From contig OX438742.1 in assembly GCA_949316235.1 (NCBI GenBank), positions 13,701,315 to 13,765,314 of the forward strand: 64,000 nucleotides of DNA, written 5' to 3'. Source of the DNA: Oegoconia quadripuncta. Its lineage: Eukaryota > Arthropoda > Insecta > Lepidoptera > Autostichidae. The notes under the pieces are model-generated. The model was given only the letters and a program-made list of their open reading frames with translations, did not search any database and was not told where the DNA came from. Below are positions 41,871 through 53,316 of the stretch, piece after piece; the first letter of the stretch is position 1; each line of letters starts with the position of its first letter. A program made the translations under genes and the position numbers.

Positions 41871-42289
41871 TACCGTAGCGCCTTTTTTGCCACCCACGGG
41901 GTAAGTCGGGTTAGTTCTATTCTTTTTACGTGTCGCAATCACACAACACTTTCGTAGTAACAAATGGTAGATAAATTATATTATTTATTAAGTCCGGTCA
42001 TTACTCGTGTATGAATAATTAAGGAGCTTGATGAGATAGAACATACTAGATGATAATTATTGTAAATTTAATATTATCTGTTTGATAAATGTAATCTTTG
42101 TGAAGTTTTTTTTGTTTTGTAGGTGTTGTTGATTTTACAGTTTATTTCGACTCTGACATCAGTTTTTTAGAAATGGGAAAATAGCGCTTACGTAACGCAA
42201 TTGAGCAAATACACAATTACTTTAATGGAAAGGCTGACCCGTTTAGTTTGAATCGCCTTTACACTGTTCGTGGTTGTCTTAATGCATGA
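41871..42289. other. Noncoding DNA
   Basis: No feature recognised. Confidence 0.3.
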
Positions 42290-43150
42290 TTACTCGTTCC
42301 TCCCACCGGCTATCATTGGTTCTCTCCGTACAGACGCCGCCTCCACTCCTGCGCACACTCTACTTCAAAATAACTCCATCGACTCAATAAACAAGTCTTG
42401 AAGTCCATTGTCTCCGAATCATTATGCCGTCACACCGACATGTCACGCGTACCCGTCATAGAATTGCTAAAAATAAACAACGAAAACCCAATTTCAATGA
42501 AAATTTCAATACTTGATTAAGTATAGATAACGTAACGTCTCCAATAGGAATGTCATACAGTCGTCCGGAATATCTTCTTGAAATATTTTAGTAACCAATA
42601 AACGTTGCCGCCTTTAACTAGATTCCCTAATTGAATAAACCAGACTAAGGGGTTGAGTTAACAAAACATATGCCATCTCATATAATGTGCTCGTTAAACG
42701 ATTCACAATGTAAGCATCGACGACAGGGGTATGTTAGGCGGCCTGGCCGAAGCTAAGGAGAGCGTCGCGAGCGTGAAATGTGGCGCCAGGCGCAATGGAC
42801 GAGGGGAGATACCCAGTGGCTGCGGGGGAAGGAGAAGCGCCTCCGCGGAAATAAAACCACCGTTCACAGCCGACGCCCGCGCTTCCTCAATAGCAAAAAG
42901 TCGAAGATGGAACGAGGCGACAACCACACAGGCTCACCTCCACGCTGCCGCGGATAAAATCGACATAGAATTAAAGAAAAATACAAAAATCACTCATTGT
43001 TCTCATAAAATGAATGTGCTGGGAGTTGAATGTGAGGCTTTTTGTGAAAATATTCTCATACTTTTAAATGGGATCTCGTGTGGCGCCTCCTAATGATTCG
43101 TCCTTTTTGCGTGGTCGGCGCGCGGCGGCTGCACTTTCGGGACATCTCTA
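42290..43150. promoter_or_regulatory. GC- and CpG-rich non-repetitive region
   Basis: About 42290-42450 and 42721-43150 are markedly GC-richer than the surroundings and carry no repeat signature. The second part is open in one plus-strand frame for 120 codons (42731-43093) and in a minus-strand frame for 74, but neither product has a known domain; its first half is rich in Ala, Gly and Arg, as expected from CpG-rich DNA. A promoter, 5' UTR or enhancer is more likely than a protein. Near the end, GGTCGGCGCGCGGCGGCTGC is the most GC-dense stretch. Confidence 0.35.
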
Positions 43151-46019
43151 GGCTTTCGGTGTGTCGGCGCATGTCACCACTTCAACCTTTTTATTTCGTT
43201 GTTTCGGATGTAAATTAAACAGTTTAGGCGGCATTGTTCCCAAAAATGGTGAAGAGTCCAAAGCGAAAGATTCATTAAATACGTTAGATGCCCAGAGGTT
43301 TTTATACAAAGTTATATTTAGAGGTCTCTTTGGTACTCTTTGACTTTCAGCTTTCCGTAAGTAGGTAGAAGCTGTTGTTCGAAAGCAACCACGGTGGTTG
43401 TTTTGGTTAGATAATAGGCAATTTAAATAAATTATGCATAATGTTGATTTCATTGTAATAAATCTAGAGTTTGTTGTAATATATTCCGCTGTGCAACTTG
43501 ATCACATTGTGTGCACGTTGATTGAAAGCTGCGCACTTGATTGACAGTGAAGAACGTTCCTGAGAGCGGTGCACGTACAATAAGCTCTGCATTATTTGGA
43601 CTGAGTACTCCTCTGTTGATTATTATAAATATCACAATAAATTATCATGAATCCTAATTGTATTCATAATAAATTCATTTCATTATCATCTGTAACCACT
43701 TACCTTTGCCTTGTACTTCCATTTTCTGTTATAGTCAATTTAAGTTTTGTATTCCACTCTATTTTGCAATAATTAACATGACTTACTTTTAAGACCGTGT
43801 ATTGCAGTAGTATTTTTAATGAGTATTAACAAAACAGTTATTTTTAAAACTGTGAGCATATTTAGATGATTAATTCATTTTGTATTCATCGTTTACACCA
43901 TGGGGTGAGTCCTCTGACCGTAATCTTATAGTGCGCATACGTTCATTTGTTTGCGCACAACTCGACCGGTGCGGTGTCGAAAGTGGGAATAAATAATACA
44001 ACCCGTGCGAGCCCGAGAATCGTGACACCTACTCTTTCACTAATGGAGCATCGACGCTAAGTTTGTATTGTGCAGTCTAATCAAGATCGTTCGTTAGTTG
44101 TTCCTACCTTTTTACTGGTCACACGGCCTTACATAAATCATTTATTGAAAACTACCACGTACGAGCGGCAAAGTGAGAATTCAATTTCATTTTGCGTCAC
44201 CAAACTCTGAATAGTCAATATATCCTTTTTACTGTTCTTGATTACGTTTTACGACTTGGCTCGTGACCTTTACAATTTAACAATAATACGCAGTTGTAGT
44301 TCTAATTGTAAATTAAAAGGCCACATTTAAATAAAAAAGACATACGTAATCAATTACACAGGAAGCGGGTAGTCAAAGTAACTGTATCGTGTGGTTCCAT
44401 TTTCTTTATTTTTGATGGCCACACAAGAGAATGGAGGAGGTTTTATCTTAAATTGATGGAGTTAATCTTAAAACGATGCTTTGTCGTTTGTCGCTAGATG
44501 CATCGACCTTTGTTGGAGGTATAAAAGATATGAGTACAGAAATCTATTACGTGTATTTGACTCAATAGTTACTTTTTGTTACGAAGTTCTCTTTCTTGAT
44601 AAATTATGGTTCTCGAATTACCTACACATTAATTTCCGTTTTTGCTTTTGTCTCTTCGAGCCATGACAATAATTTTTCTACTCCAGTCCTTAACTACCCA
44701 TTTTCGAGTGACATTATGTTCCGATGTCATTTGCGTTGCGTGACAGAGAAAAGTAAGTCAAAGGCAAAGTTTGACTTGTTGCCCTAATTTTATTTCATTG
44801 TATTTTTGTTTCAGTTTTAATGTTTATTGTATTTTGGGTTTGTTCGGAGATTATTATTAGGCACACCATCCACCCACGTTCGACATCGCGACATTTATAG
44901 CTATGTACTTACTGTTAAAGATCGTGACTTTGTTTGGTCTTGTAAAGTATTTCTAAACATATTTCATTTGAAGTACGAAAACTTTGGCAAACTTTTTCAA
45001 CATTTCTAACTATATGCTGTAAGCACTTTCTTTTGTTGTACCGGTAACTTAATAAGATGCCCCCTAGTTTGTGGTGTATCGTAGTTGATAAACAAACATA
45101 TTATAGTCTATGGGTAGGTTTATATAATATAACCTATTTTCAGAATCATAAACTAAAATTTTCAAGAGTTGTAGCATACGGTACGCAAGTGTAGTAGCTT
45201 TTAGCATAATATGTAGTTCAAGTTCACTCTAAGAATATTTCTCATTAATTTTTCGCTGTTTTTGACCTCTCGTTAGCGATACGATGAAAGATTCACATGA
45301 AAAATATTCATTTCACAAGAATTTTTTGCTGTTTTTAAAGAAGTGTAGAAACTAATTTATTCGCTGTCACGTTAATTTATTATTTTTGAGAGATGTCTTC
45401 TATAGCATATCCGGTTCGCCGACACACAGATTTGTCAATTTTCTGGTTGTGACTGTCACAACAGGAAGACTAAGCGTTTCTGTCAGTCTCATACCTATCA
45501 CCTTTCAATATGTTTTTATTCAATCCATTCCCAAACCACACACACACATACACTCACTTGACATTGATTGACCAATTTTTTTATTTGTAATATTACTTAT
45601 TGACTAAATTATTTATTATTACTTAGTTTGTCTCACTATTTACTTCTCTAGATTGTATAATGATTATTATTTAATAGTGACTTTCCACCTATTTTTTTTT
45701 AAATTGTAATAAAAAATGAGAATCTGTAATTGGCCTAACTTTGGCTTATAAATTTTGTGTAATATTTTTTTTATAATGATGCTGTTGATTCTGTATTAAA
45801 GTAAAAGTACATGAAATATCTATGCTTTTGTGTCTAATTTCATCCCTCACCCAAGCGATGTTTTGTTTAGTACCTAAATGTTTTTTGTTTGTTTAATGGA
45901 AAACACTCCACCGACAAGAGCAGGGCTCTTATATATAAGATGATGATGTTTTTTAATGTTACTTGAGCTATTTGGTAACTAAACATTTTTGGTCCATTTA
46001 TTCTCAACTCAGTTTGTTT
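43151..46019. other. Noncoding DNA
   Basis: The stretch is mostly AT-rich. About 43900-44060 has a modest GC-rich section (CTCGACCGGTGCGGTGTCG). Frames of 60-100 codons near 43148-43635 and 44481-45009 have no domain. No repeat family was recognised, which is unusual for this window. Confidence 0.35.
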
Positions 46020-46150
46020 GTAAACTCTTTATTGTACAAAAAGGCAATACCTACATTAATTTTACATAGATACGGAGTTTGAGCAAGATACAGAGTATAA
46101 GTCAAGTGTATTTAGTAGCGGCACAAGTGCCTAAATCAATCTAGGAATGA
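46020..46150 (-). mobile_element. LINE 3' UTR fragment
   Basis: On the minus strand it ends CCTTTTTGTACAATAAAGAG and contains AGGCACTTGTGCCGC, a typical lepidopteran LINE 3' end with an AATAAA signal. The end resembles that at 21105-21230. No ORF is present. Confidence 0.5.
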
Positions 46151-46919
46151 CTTAAGTACAATGCTTGTTGAATATGTAGTCTTTTTTACGAGCTTTGATT
46201 TCGAATGAGTTTTTATTTATCCATCAGCTTCTAAGCTTTATTACTAAATTGCTCGATAGAAACTGGAGAGGAATTCTCCCACGAATCCAGTGGCCATTAT
46301 AATGTCGAAGATCTTGCCGAAAGTGGCTGTTAAATCTCTTACTGTTGCCATTTTATTACACTGCCAACTCCGTTTAATATGCAGCCAAAAAATGTTGACA
46401 AAAAATAGGCGCCACCAAGGAGAATCTCCAGCCGATGTACAGCAGTCAGGATCCTTATAATATCGTGTTGAGTATTTTTTATGTGTACCTTTTGGAGGTT
46501 TGGGTTTTGTGTTAAAATACACACCTAAGTATCATTAGCTATAAACACAGTTCTTTGTGTCTACCTTTGGAAGAAATAAGGGCAATAAAGTGGGAAGATT
46601 GAGGTACTGAACGGATATTGAGATAGTATGGAGATGGCTTTACTACTTTTAGCTAGGTACCTCATGTAACTTTTTATTTAGTTCATTAAATTTTTACTTA
46701 CTTAAGTACCTACTTAAGAAAGGATAGATAAAATAATTTACTTAAGAATCGTGTTTTTATTTAAGATGCAATAACAGTAGGTCGGTTAATTATACCTAAT
46801 TTTATTCTGTACATTTTGAACACGATGAAAATAAACAATAGACAATTTAGTAAAAAATTGTAGGTATGTACTTATTTTTTTTTTATATAAAATAGCCTAT
46901 TCCTTACAATACCCACTCA
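46151..46919. other. Noncoding DNA
   Basis: A 92-codon minus-strand frame at 46244-46522 carries no recognised motif. The 3' part is AT-rich with CTTACTTAAGTACCTACTTAAG direct repeats near 46697-46720. Confidence 0.3.
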
Positions 46920-47160
46920 TATAAATCCTTTGAGCGACAAAGGAGCAGCGCCTACGCAGCTCGCCAGTGCCAGTGACCCCCTCACCCCCGCCGCCGCACC
47001 CTTCTCCGTGCACACCGCGGCCCTAAGTTTACTGTGGCGCCTTATTACGTTACCTTTGTTTTCAAATTTAATTGGCTCCTCAAAGATAACTTATCTTGAT
47101 AATAAACGACGACCAATAAAACGGAGGTCGGATACAACTGACTGTTCCTCAAGATAAGAT
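46920..47160. promoter_or_regulatory. GC-rich block followed by clustered GATA sites
   Basis: 46930-47040 is GC-rich (CCCCCTCACCCCCGCCGCCG). Immediately after come AAGATAA-C-TTATCTT (47083-47097), a perfect dyad of two GATA-factor motifs, then GATAATAA (47098 on) and AAGATAAG (47151-47158). A 75-codon frame covers the block but looks like translated GC-rich noncoding DNA. A promoter or enhancer bound by GATA factors is a reasonable guess, unsupported by other evidence. Confidence 0.35.
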
Positions 47161-48610
47161 TGTATGCCTGAATGACATTTAATAGTAGCCTGCTTCGTTT
47201 GGACTTCGATACTACGTGTGGTACCGTTTCATAAGTTACTCGAATTCCTATTTCAAGAATTTCCCATAAATTTGAATTTACACAAGAAAACACTTGGTCA
47301 ATTCCAATTTTACAGCTTCTTCAATAAATATAGAGTGACAATATTTCTATTAGGACCATCTGGAGGATTCGTTAACTTGTATCAGTTTAAGGGTAAAACT
47401 CAGAATTTTTAAATCGCCATTTAGACTATTAATGCGAGTGGATACGAGTTTATTCGCCATGCTCGCGTAACTAACGAAGGTCGTTCGTAGTAAATTTGAG
47501 AACTGGGAAAACATGAGGTTGTTTATATTGACCTTTTGCAGCTCATTGTACTGTGATAAATTAGTTATTCCAATACGGTTTGCATATTCAACAACTTGTT
47601 AGTTGATTTTGTAAATGATTACACCAAAAGTTGGTACCTACTGGTGTACAATCACTACTAATTAAATTCATGGACAATATTGTTCGAAGCTAGTTTTAAA
47701 TTTAAATCGTAACTTGTAGCCATTGTATACGTAGTTGTAAAACAAATGTTATCCAATACCGTTAGCAAGTACTGTAAGGAAATGTAGAATTTAAGTACTT
47801 ACCAATCTTTTGCTAACAACAATCAGAATCCTCTATTGATAATGTTCGCTTGATCCCAAAGATGTAAAAAACTGACAATAAAATGATAAAACCGTGACAA
47901 AAAATATCGTTCTGGCAATTTATTGGAGCTTTTAGCAAAAGGTTTGTTGTTTACAAGACACCTTTTATTTAAATCTTAATTTACGATTTTTCATTCTGCA
48001 ACACAAAGATAATCTGGATTTAGAAGCTAATATTTGGAATAAAAATACAAAACTCCAAAAAAGGTCGATACACAAACGGAACATGCTAGAAGATATATTG
48101 ATATTAGTTATCAAGCAAAATATTAAATCGGCAATTGGTTACTCAGTAAAGTAAAACATTATAAGAATAGAATGAATAAAGTTATGTTTATTATCTTTTT
48201 TATTCATTATTTTGTCATACACATTACGTATCATTTTAAATTATAAATAGGTATTTATAATAAAAATGTATTTATATGTCGATGTATTAAAGCTTATAAA
48301 CTTTGTACGTAAGTCTGGTTATATAAGTCACTACAAAGCTAATATTTAGAGAGGCCAGGCTGTTGGGACTTAGAAATTTAGTAATCTAACATAGATTTAG
48401 ATTTATTTTATCTCACGTTTACAATGTCTTTTCTTATAATTATATCTTTTGGAGAAAATATTTTTCTATGCATATAGTAAGTAATAAAAATAGTTATCTA
48501 GACATCTAAAATAAACTTAATTCCAATGACACCCAAACAGTGTCATGACACTGTCTCACTGAAGAGATGTTATAAATAATATTAAAATTATAAGACGGTA
48601 TAAATCTCAC
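47161..48610. other. Noncoding DNA
   Basis: AT-rich. At about 48393-48440, ATAGATTTAGATTTATTTTA and CACGTTTACAATGTC resemble a minus-strand LINE tail like that at 24257. No gene seen. Confidence 0.3.
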
Positions 48611-48818
48611 TAATATTATAAATGCGAAAGTTTGGATGTTTGTTTGCTTATTTGTTTGTTTGTTGCTCAATCATGGCGAAACTGATAAACGGATTTGGAT
48701 GAAATTTGGTATACAGAAAGAAAATACACTGGATTAAGACATATGATATTTTTTATCCCGATAAAGTTAGTTCCCGCGGGACAAACAAATATCCGCAATA
48801 AAGGCGGGAAGCTAGTGA
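48611..48818 (+). mobile_element. Helitron-like (Lep1-like) element
   Basis: From ACTAATATTATAAATGCG through TTGTTTGTTGCTCAATCATG and GGATTTGGATGAAATTTGGT to the end GGCGGGAAGCTAGT. The stem before the CTAGT end has lost part of the hairpin. It forms an inverted pair with the next copy. Confidence 0.75.
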
Positions 48819-48872
48819 CAAAATAAATAAATTACCACATATTCACAATTTCATTAAAAATAAGTGCATGTA

Positions 48873-49047
48873 ACTAGTTTCTTGCTTGCGTGGATTGTTT
48901 ATCCCGCGTGAACTACTCACTTTATCGCGATAAAATATATCCTGCCTTAATCCAGAGTATATTCTACCATAGCAAATTTCATCCCAATCCGTTCATCAGT
49001 TTTGCCGTGATTAAGCAACAAACAAACAAACATCCAAATTTATAATA
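48873..49047 (-). mobile_element. Helitron-like element, inverted partner
   Basis: It starts AACTAGTTTCTTGCTTGCG and then ACTACTCACTTTATCGCG, followed by CAAATTTCATCCCAATCCGT and AAGCAACAAACAAACAAAC. It faces the copy at 48611-48818 across about 55 bp, so the pair can fold into an imperfect stem. Confidence 0.7.
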
Positions 49048-49059
49048 ATAAATATTTTA

Positions 49060-49186
49060 ATTCAGGGTACGTCTATCTATCTACCAAATTTCATCCACTT
49101 CCGTTCATCCGTTTCGCCGTGATTGAGCAACAAACAAACGAACAACCATCAAAACTGTCGCATTTATAATGTTAGTTAGATTAGAT
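49060..49186 (-). mobile_element. Helitron-like element, truncated
   Basis: It contains the outer half only: TTCAGGGTACGTCTATC, CCAAATTTCATCCACTTCC, GTGATTGAGCAACAAACAAA and the end TTTATAATGTTAGTTAGATT. The GC-rich hairpin end is missing. Confidence 0.7.
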
Positions 49187-50486
49187 AATTATTATTATAG
49201 TTTGAGTATATAAAATATGTCCAAAATTTTGAATTAAATTTTCATGTTCATAAATTCGTTACCCAAATAATATTCATTTTCCAATAAAAGAATTTCTGTA
49301 ATTCATCATTAAAGTTAGGATATTCGGCGAGATTATCAAATCGCCAAGGTAAACAAAACAATTGTGTTAAAAGCTAAAGACAACAGACCTGAACCACACC
49401 TGTGAATCATCTTACAACAACCAGATTAAAAACAAAAAAAAAACGTTTAAAATAGGTTCAGCCATTTTGGAACTACGATGCCACAGACAGACACGCAGCC
49501 AGACAGATATCAAACTTACAGCAACTTACAAACACAGACGCATAACCACGTTCTCCATAAATAGAAAGAAAACATAGTCGAGATCCGTGAAATATATACT
49601 CGCCGTATATTGAAAGTCATGAAAAATATATCAATGAATTTATATAATATACATTGCTTCTCGATTATCGTCGCTTCGAAATCTAAATATAAAACGAACC
49701 ATTAATGAGGAAGGGATGCCTTAACGTGCGATATATATTAGCTAATATTTTAGTCTTCAATTTATGTCAATATACCTAATCGAATTAGGTCTCGTAGTCT
49801 GGTCTCTCATTGAGAATATTCGAATTTAGCTTCAATAAAACACATCTCTAATGCTGGATTTGGTAAAACAGCTATGTATTCGTAACTGTATACAGATATT
49901 TTAGTATGCACTCTATTCTAAGTCAAATTATTATTTAGACATACTTAGGTATACCTATATGTGCCTATATCAATAAATTTTAAATACTTTGCATTCATTT
50001 TACAGAGCCATTTCAATAAAAGGAGTATAATCGGGCGCGCCCTTTTCACTAAAATTGATATCTTCCGGGCAACCTGAGGGTATGGCAGTGTCATCTTAAT
50101 TATTTATTGCACAAGAAAGAAAACAGAAAAAAGCTAGAAATATGTACAAAACACCTACGTATTAAATAGGTCACTTCCAATATACTGTACTATACGGAAC
50201 GGGCATCAAATTTCAGGACGATAATAGTTCTGGCACGTAGCGTTTGGAAATAGATAATGATCTAAACAAAAAAAAAGAATACAATCGAATTACATTTAAA
50301 AACTATATTCTACGTCCAATCTTACCCCTTTCTGTAATTGTATTTTTTTTCGTGTATTTGTATTGTATTTTATTGTATTGTATAATAAATTACTTATAAC
50401 ATTATACACAAATAACTAAGAACAAAGAAGAATTTCATGAAGTACAATAAAGCTTTTCCAAACAAACAAAAAAAAACAGTAACGAA
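49187..50486. other. Noncoding DNA with repeat remnant
   Basis: At about 49435-49515, AATAGGTTCAGCCATTTTGG followed by GACAGACACGCAGCCAGACA resembles a widespread lepidopteran repeat. A (GTATT)n-like TATTGTATTTTATTGTATTG run is at about 50360-50385. No gene recognised. Confidence 0.35.
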
Positions 50487-50763
50487 ATGCGGAGCTGAAA
50501 CGTGGATACTGGCAGTGCGGTTAGTCCATTAGTTGAAAAGTCGCTTAGTGATCTTTCGAAAGAGCTACATTGTGCTCGTATTTTCTCTAAAGATTAACGT
50601 CAGAAATGAGATGATCTATTAGAAAACCAAAGTTCCTGATATAGCAAATTTGTTAAGTTTAATTTGTTAAGTTTAAGTGGCAATAGCATATTATAATTAT
50701 TATAATAATAGCATAGCTATGTTCATCGCAGAACCGATGGCCGCCGGGGAAAATGAATCCTAG
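50487..50763 (+). mobile_element. RTE-type LINE, left part of an interrupted copy
   Basis: GCGGAGCTGAAACGTGG and the following 'LVH.LK' and 'RNEMIY' remnants match the RTE ORF (GAETW..., RNE.IRRRTKV). Further on, AGAACCGATGGCCGCCGGGG then AATCCTAG corresponds to the 'R.DGRWG' region. It includes a 14 bp tandem duplication (TTTGTTAAGTTTAA, 50649-50676). It breaks at CCTAG, where a MITE is inserted, and resumes at 51094. Confidence 0.7.
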
Positions 50764-51093
50764 GCCCGTATTAATAAACCATTCTCAAGATTGAGAACAG
50801 TCTTGTGACCGGTCTCAAGTAGACGTGTTGATTAATAAACCTAACTTGAGACCTGAAACGCACGTGCTTACTCAAGCAGTACTCGCTTGAGAGTTTCACG
50901 TATTAATAAACGGAACTGAAGACTATCGTTCATTCGCCGCGGAGGCGAATACTTGAGAAGTGTTCTCAGCTGAGAAAACCTCAAGATTGGTTTATAAATT
51001 AGCACGAAACTGGAGATAGCGTCAACTTCTTACGACGCATCTCGGGTGATACAGCCTCAAGACTTGTATTGAGATTGGTTTATTAACACGGGC
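50764..51093. mobile_element. 330 bp MITE with inverted ends and CCTAG target duplication
   Basis: The ends GCCCGTATTAATAAACCATT and its counterpart (reverse of AATGGTTT-type ...GGTTTATTAACACGGGC) are inverted. CCTAG occurs directly on each side (50759-50763 and 51094-51098), while uninterrupted relatives of the host LINE have CCTAG once. The motif ATTAATAAAC recurs at 50770, 50831 and 50902, and inverted as GGTTTAT at about 50989 and 51078, each next to a CTCAAG or CTTGAG block. No ORF is present. The superfamily is unknown. Confidence 0.75.
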
Positions 51094-51250
51094 CCTAGAG
51101 TGGAAACCCCGTTTCAGCAAACGAGGTATGGGATGCCCACTTGCTAGATAGGGCGGCAATCTGCACAAGGCAGCTAGCAGTAGCTAAAAAGGAAAAACCG
51201 AAGAGCGGGTTCTATTACATTGGGAGAGGCCTATGTCCATCAGTAGAATA
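51094..51250 (+). mobile_element. RTE-type LINE, right part of an interrupted copy
   Basis: It resumes with CCTAGAGTGGAAACCCCG ('VLEWRPR') and continues GGGATGCCCACTTGCTAGAT and CAAGGCAGCTAGCAGTAGC. It ends with GGGAGAGGCCTATGTCCATC, matching the RTE 3' end of other lepidopteran copies. The (GAT)n tail is not preserved. Confidence 0.75.
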
Positions 51251-52084
51251 AAATAGAAATTTACAAAGTCATAAGTAAACCAAATAATTGATTATCGCAG
51301 TTATCATCTTTAATAGCCTTTAACAGTTTACTCTGAACTAAACTGTTCTAACTAAAAACTAAACTGAACAGCGTGAATTGCATTGTACGGTGGTTGGATT
51401 TTCACTAATCACCACGAAGCTGGGTGATTGGCGATCGTAAAAAGCGATGCTGTGAGGTTCTTGCATGATACAGAAAAGAATATGGCTCGTAGCTTTCCGT
51501 AGTTGACGTAAGAGTCGATTAAGGTCTTTTTTAGTTTAACGGCATACCGTTATGATCCATTGACAAACAGTTTCTAGGTCGGAAATCATTTTTTTACGCT
51601 TTTATGACTACAATCTCACCTGGTGGATAATGACGATGAAAAGCACGCTGTCCTAGTAAATTAATGACTTAGAGATTCCGATTATAGGTTCGGGGAACGC
51701 CGACGCCGGCACGTAGTTCCATACCAATCATCCGCTTTATGAACAAAGAATTGAAATGCTTTGTGCAAATGTTCGGCATATTGACAACAAACCGGAGGAA
51801 ATCCTACCCGCGCCTGGATGTTCGAAAATGGAAACGCGACGCTGAAACAATATCATGCAATTTCAACGAACAAACCGAAGTGCATCCTGCGAAATGCTAA
51901 TAACCATCTGCTTGTGACGGTGCTCAAGACTCTATATAGTTTTGTAGCAATCATGGAACTGGCACATGCGTTCCACATAGAGACGAGGATAGCTAAAAAT
52001 TCAGAAATTGCCAAAATTCTTATCTACTTGACAATTTTTGGTCCCTATAGTACTTTAATAGATTTTCAATTACTCATACAAAGT
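51251..52084. other. Noncoding DNA
   Basis: A 92-codon plus-strand frame at 51818-52096 has no recognised domain and runs into the next repeat. A short GC-rich stretch lies near 51690-51720. No gene supported. Confidence 0.3.
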
Positions 52085-52345
52085 AAACTATTCTGAAACC
52101 ATCTTTGTATGGAAGTCAAACAATTTTCAGCCGAATTCGGCTCTGGTTCTTAGGGGAAAGTTGTTCGTAATCAGCAGTGGAGTCACCAGCCGAAAATTTT
52201 TGGACTTTCATACTAAGATACTAAGGGTGGTTTCAGAATGGTTTACTTTAAATATTTTGATCGAAACTGACTATGGTTCCTAGGGGAAAGTTGTTCGTAA
52301 TCAAGAGTGGCGTCACCAGTTATTGGGAATTACACGAATTCAAAT
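52085..52345. mobile_element. Fold-back repeat, uninterrupted copy
   Basis: It begins TTCTGAAACCATCTTTGTAT and includes GGTTCTTAGGGGAAAGTTG twice in near-identical form (about 52144 and 52276). It ends GGGAATTACACGAATTCAAA. TTCTGAAACCA and TGGTTTCAGAA are inverted. It provides the empty-site comparison for the mariner insertion at 28029. Confidence 0.65.
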
Positions 52346-52696
52346 TCACCAAGTATAATCTTAATTTAACTTATTATTTTAAAGTTAATATTTAGATAAT
52401 TACTGAGTAATAAAGTAGTTTTCATAACTCATACTCGGAAAGTAGGTCTGAAGTTGCCTAAGGAGCGGGTTGAAAGTAATACTTTTCAGCCCTAGGGAGA
52501 CTAACAGTTGTGTCAAATTAAAAAAAACTAGTTCTATTTTCAAATTTCTATTGAACCATGTTCCAAGTTTCTCTACAGCCACTCAATTACAGCGCGATGT
52601 AAAATTGAAATAACATAAAGTTAAGTATTAAATTAATGAATATATTTTCTCACTTCAATCTGGCGGACATTTAAAATGCCCTTCCACCTACCAAAC
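52346..52696. other. Noncoding DNA
   Basis: No feature recognised. Confidence 0.3.
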
Positions 52697-52795
52697 CGAG
52701 TACTTAAACATTTACCCCGCTGTCTCCAGCGAACCCGCGACCTCCGAATCGTAAACCCAATGTTGTTTACATTGACCCACGGAGGCGGTTTTTTA
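52697..52795 (-). mobile_element. tRNA-like SINE head
   Basis: On the minus strand CCTCCGTGGGTCAATGTAAA is followed by CAACATTGGGTTTACGATTC and GGAGGTCGCGGGTTCGC. This is a B box with an A-box-like start. The family is shared with 10548-10615 and 59745-59893. The tail is not clear. Confidence 0.6.
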
Positions 52796-53076
52796 ATGAT
52801 GAAAATGAAAAATAATGGCTGAATAGCTGGCTGAATAGCTGGCAGGCCACACAAAAAAACAAAAAATAGGCGGGAAAGCGGCAATCCGATCTTCATTTGT
52901 TTTTTCGAGTTGTCGAGTTTTGTTTATACTTCCGTATGAGATTTGTATTAACTCATGTTTATATTTTTACTTTCATTGTATTCGTAATTAAAAGCACAGT
53001 GTTTACCTTATACTAGAATAATATGTGATAATGATGATGGAACATTAAAAGCTTCTTTTTAAAAGCATTTTTACAA
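52796..53076. other. Noncoding DNA
   Basis: Short duplication GGCTGAATAGCT occurs twice near 52816-52840. Nothing else. Confidence 0.3.
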
Positions 53077-53316
53077 ACTTTCATCATCAGCCCGTAAACA
53101 TGCCACACCTTCCTTCGTATAATGAGGGAGTATGGGCCATAGTCCGCCACGCTGACCCAATGCGGGTTGGGGACTTCACATGCCTTTGATTTTTATTTCT
53201 CAGGCATACAGGTTTCCTCACAATGTTTTCCTTCACCTGGGAATGCCTGGGAATGGAACCCGGACCTCCCAAATTAGAAGGCGGCGTCTTAACGGCTGAG
53301 CCACCAACGCTCTTCT
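53077..53316 (-). mobile_element. tRNA-derived SINE
   Basis: On the minus strand the head is AGCGTTGGTGGCTCAGCCGT then TAAGACGCC, followed by a B-box region and CAGGTGAAGGAAAACATTGTG. The AAACCTGTATGCCTGAG, CCCCAACCCGCATTGGGTCA and GCGTGGCGGACTATGGCCC blocks come next, and the end is GGGCTGATGATGA. It lacks the 'TTATCCGACTGC' section of the 19.2 kb copy. Confidence 0.8.

Noticed and set aside
43148..43453. 101-codon minus-strand frame
   Set aside because: No motif or family resemblance, overlapped by a frame on the other strand, with no splice or promoter context.
51818..52096. 92-codon plus-strand frame
   Set aside because: No domain, and its end runs into a fold-back repeat.
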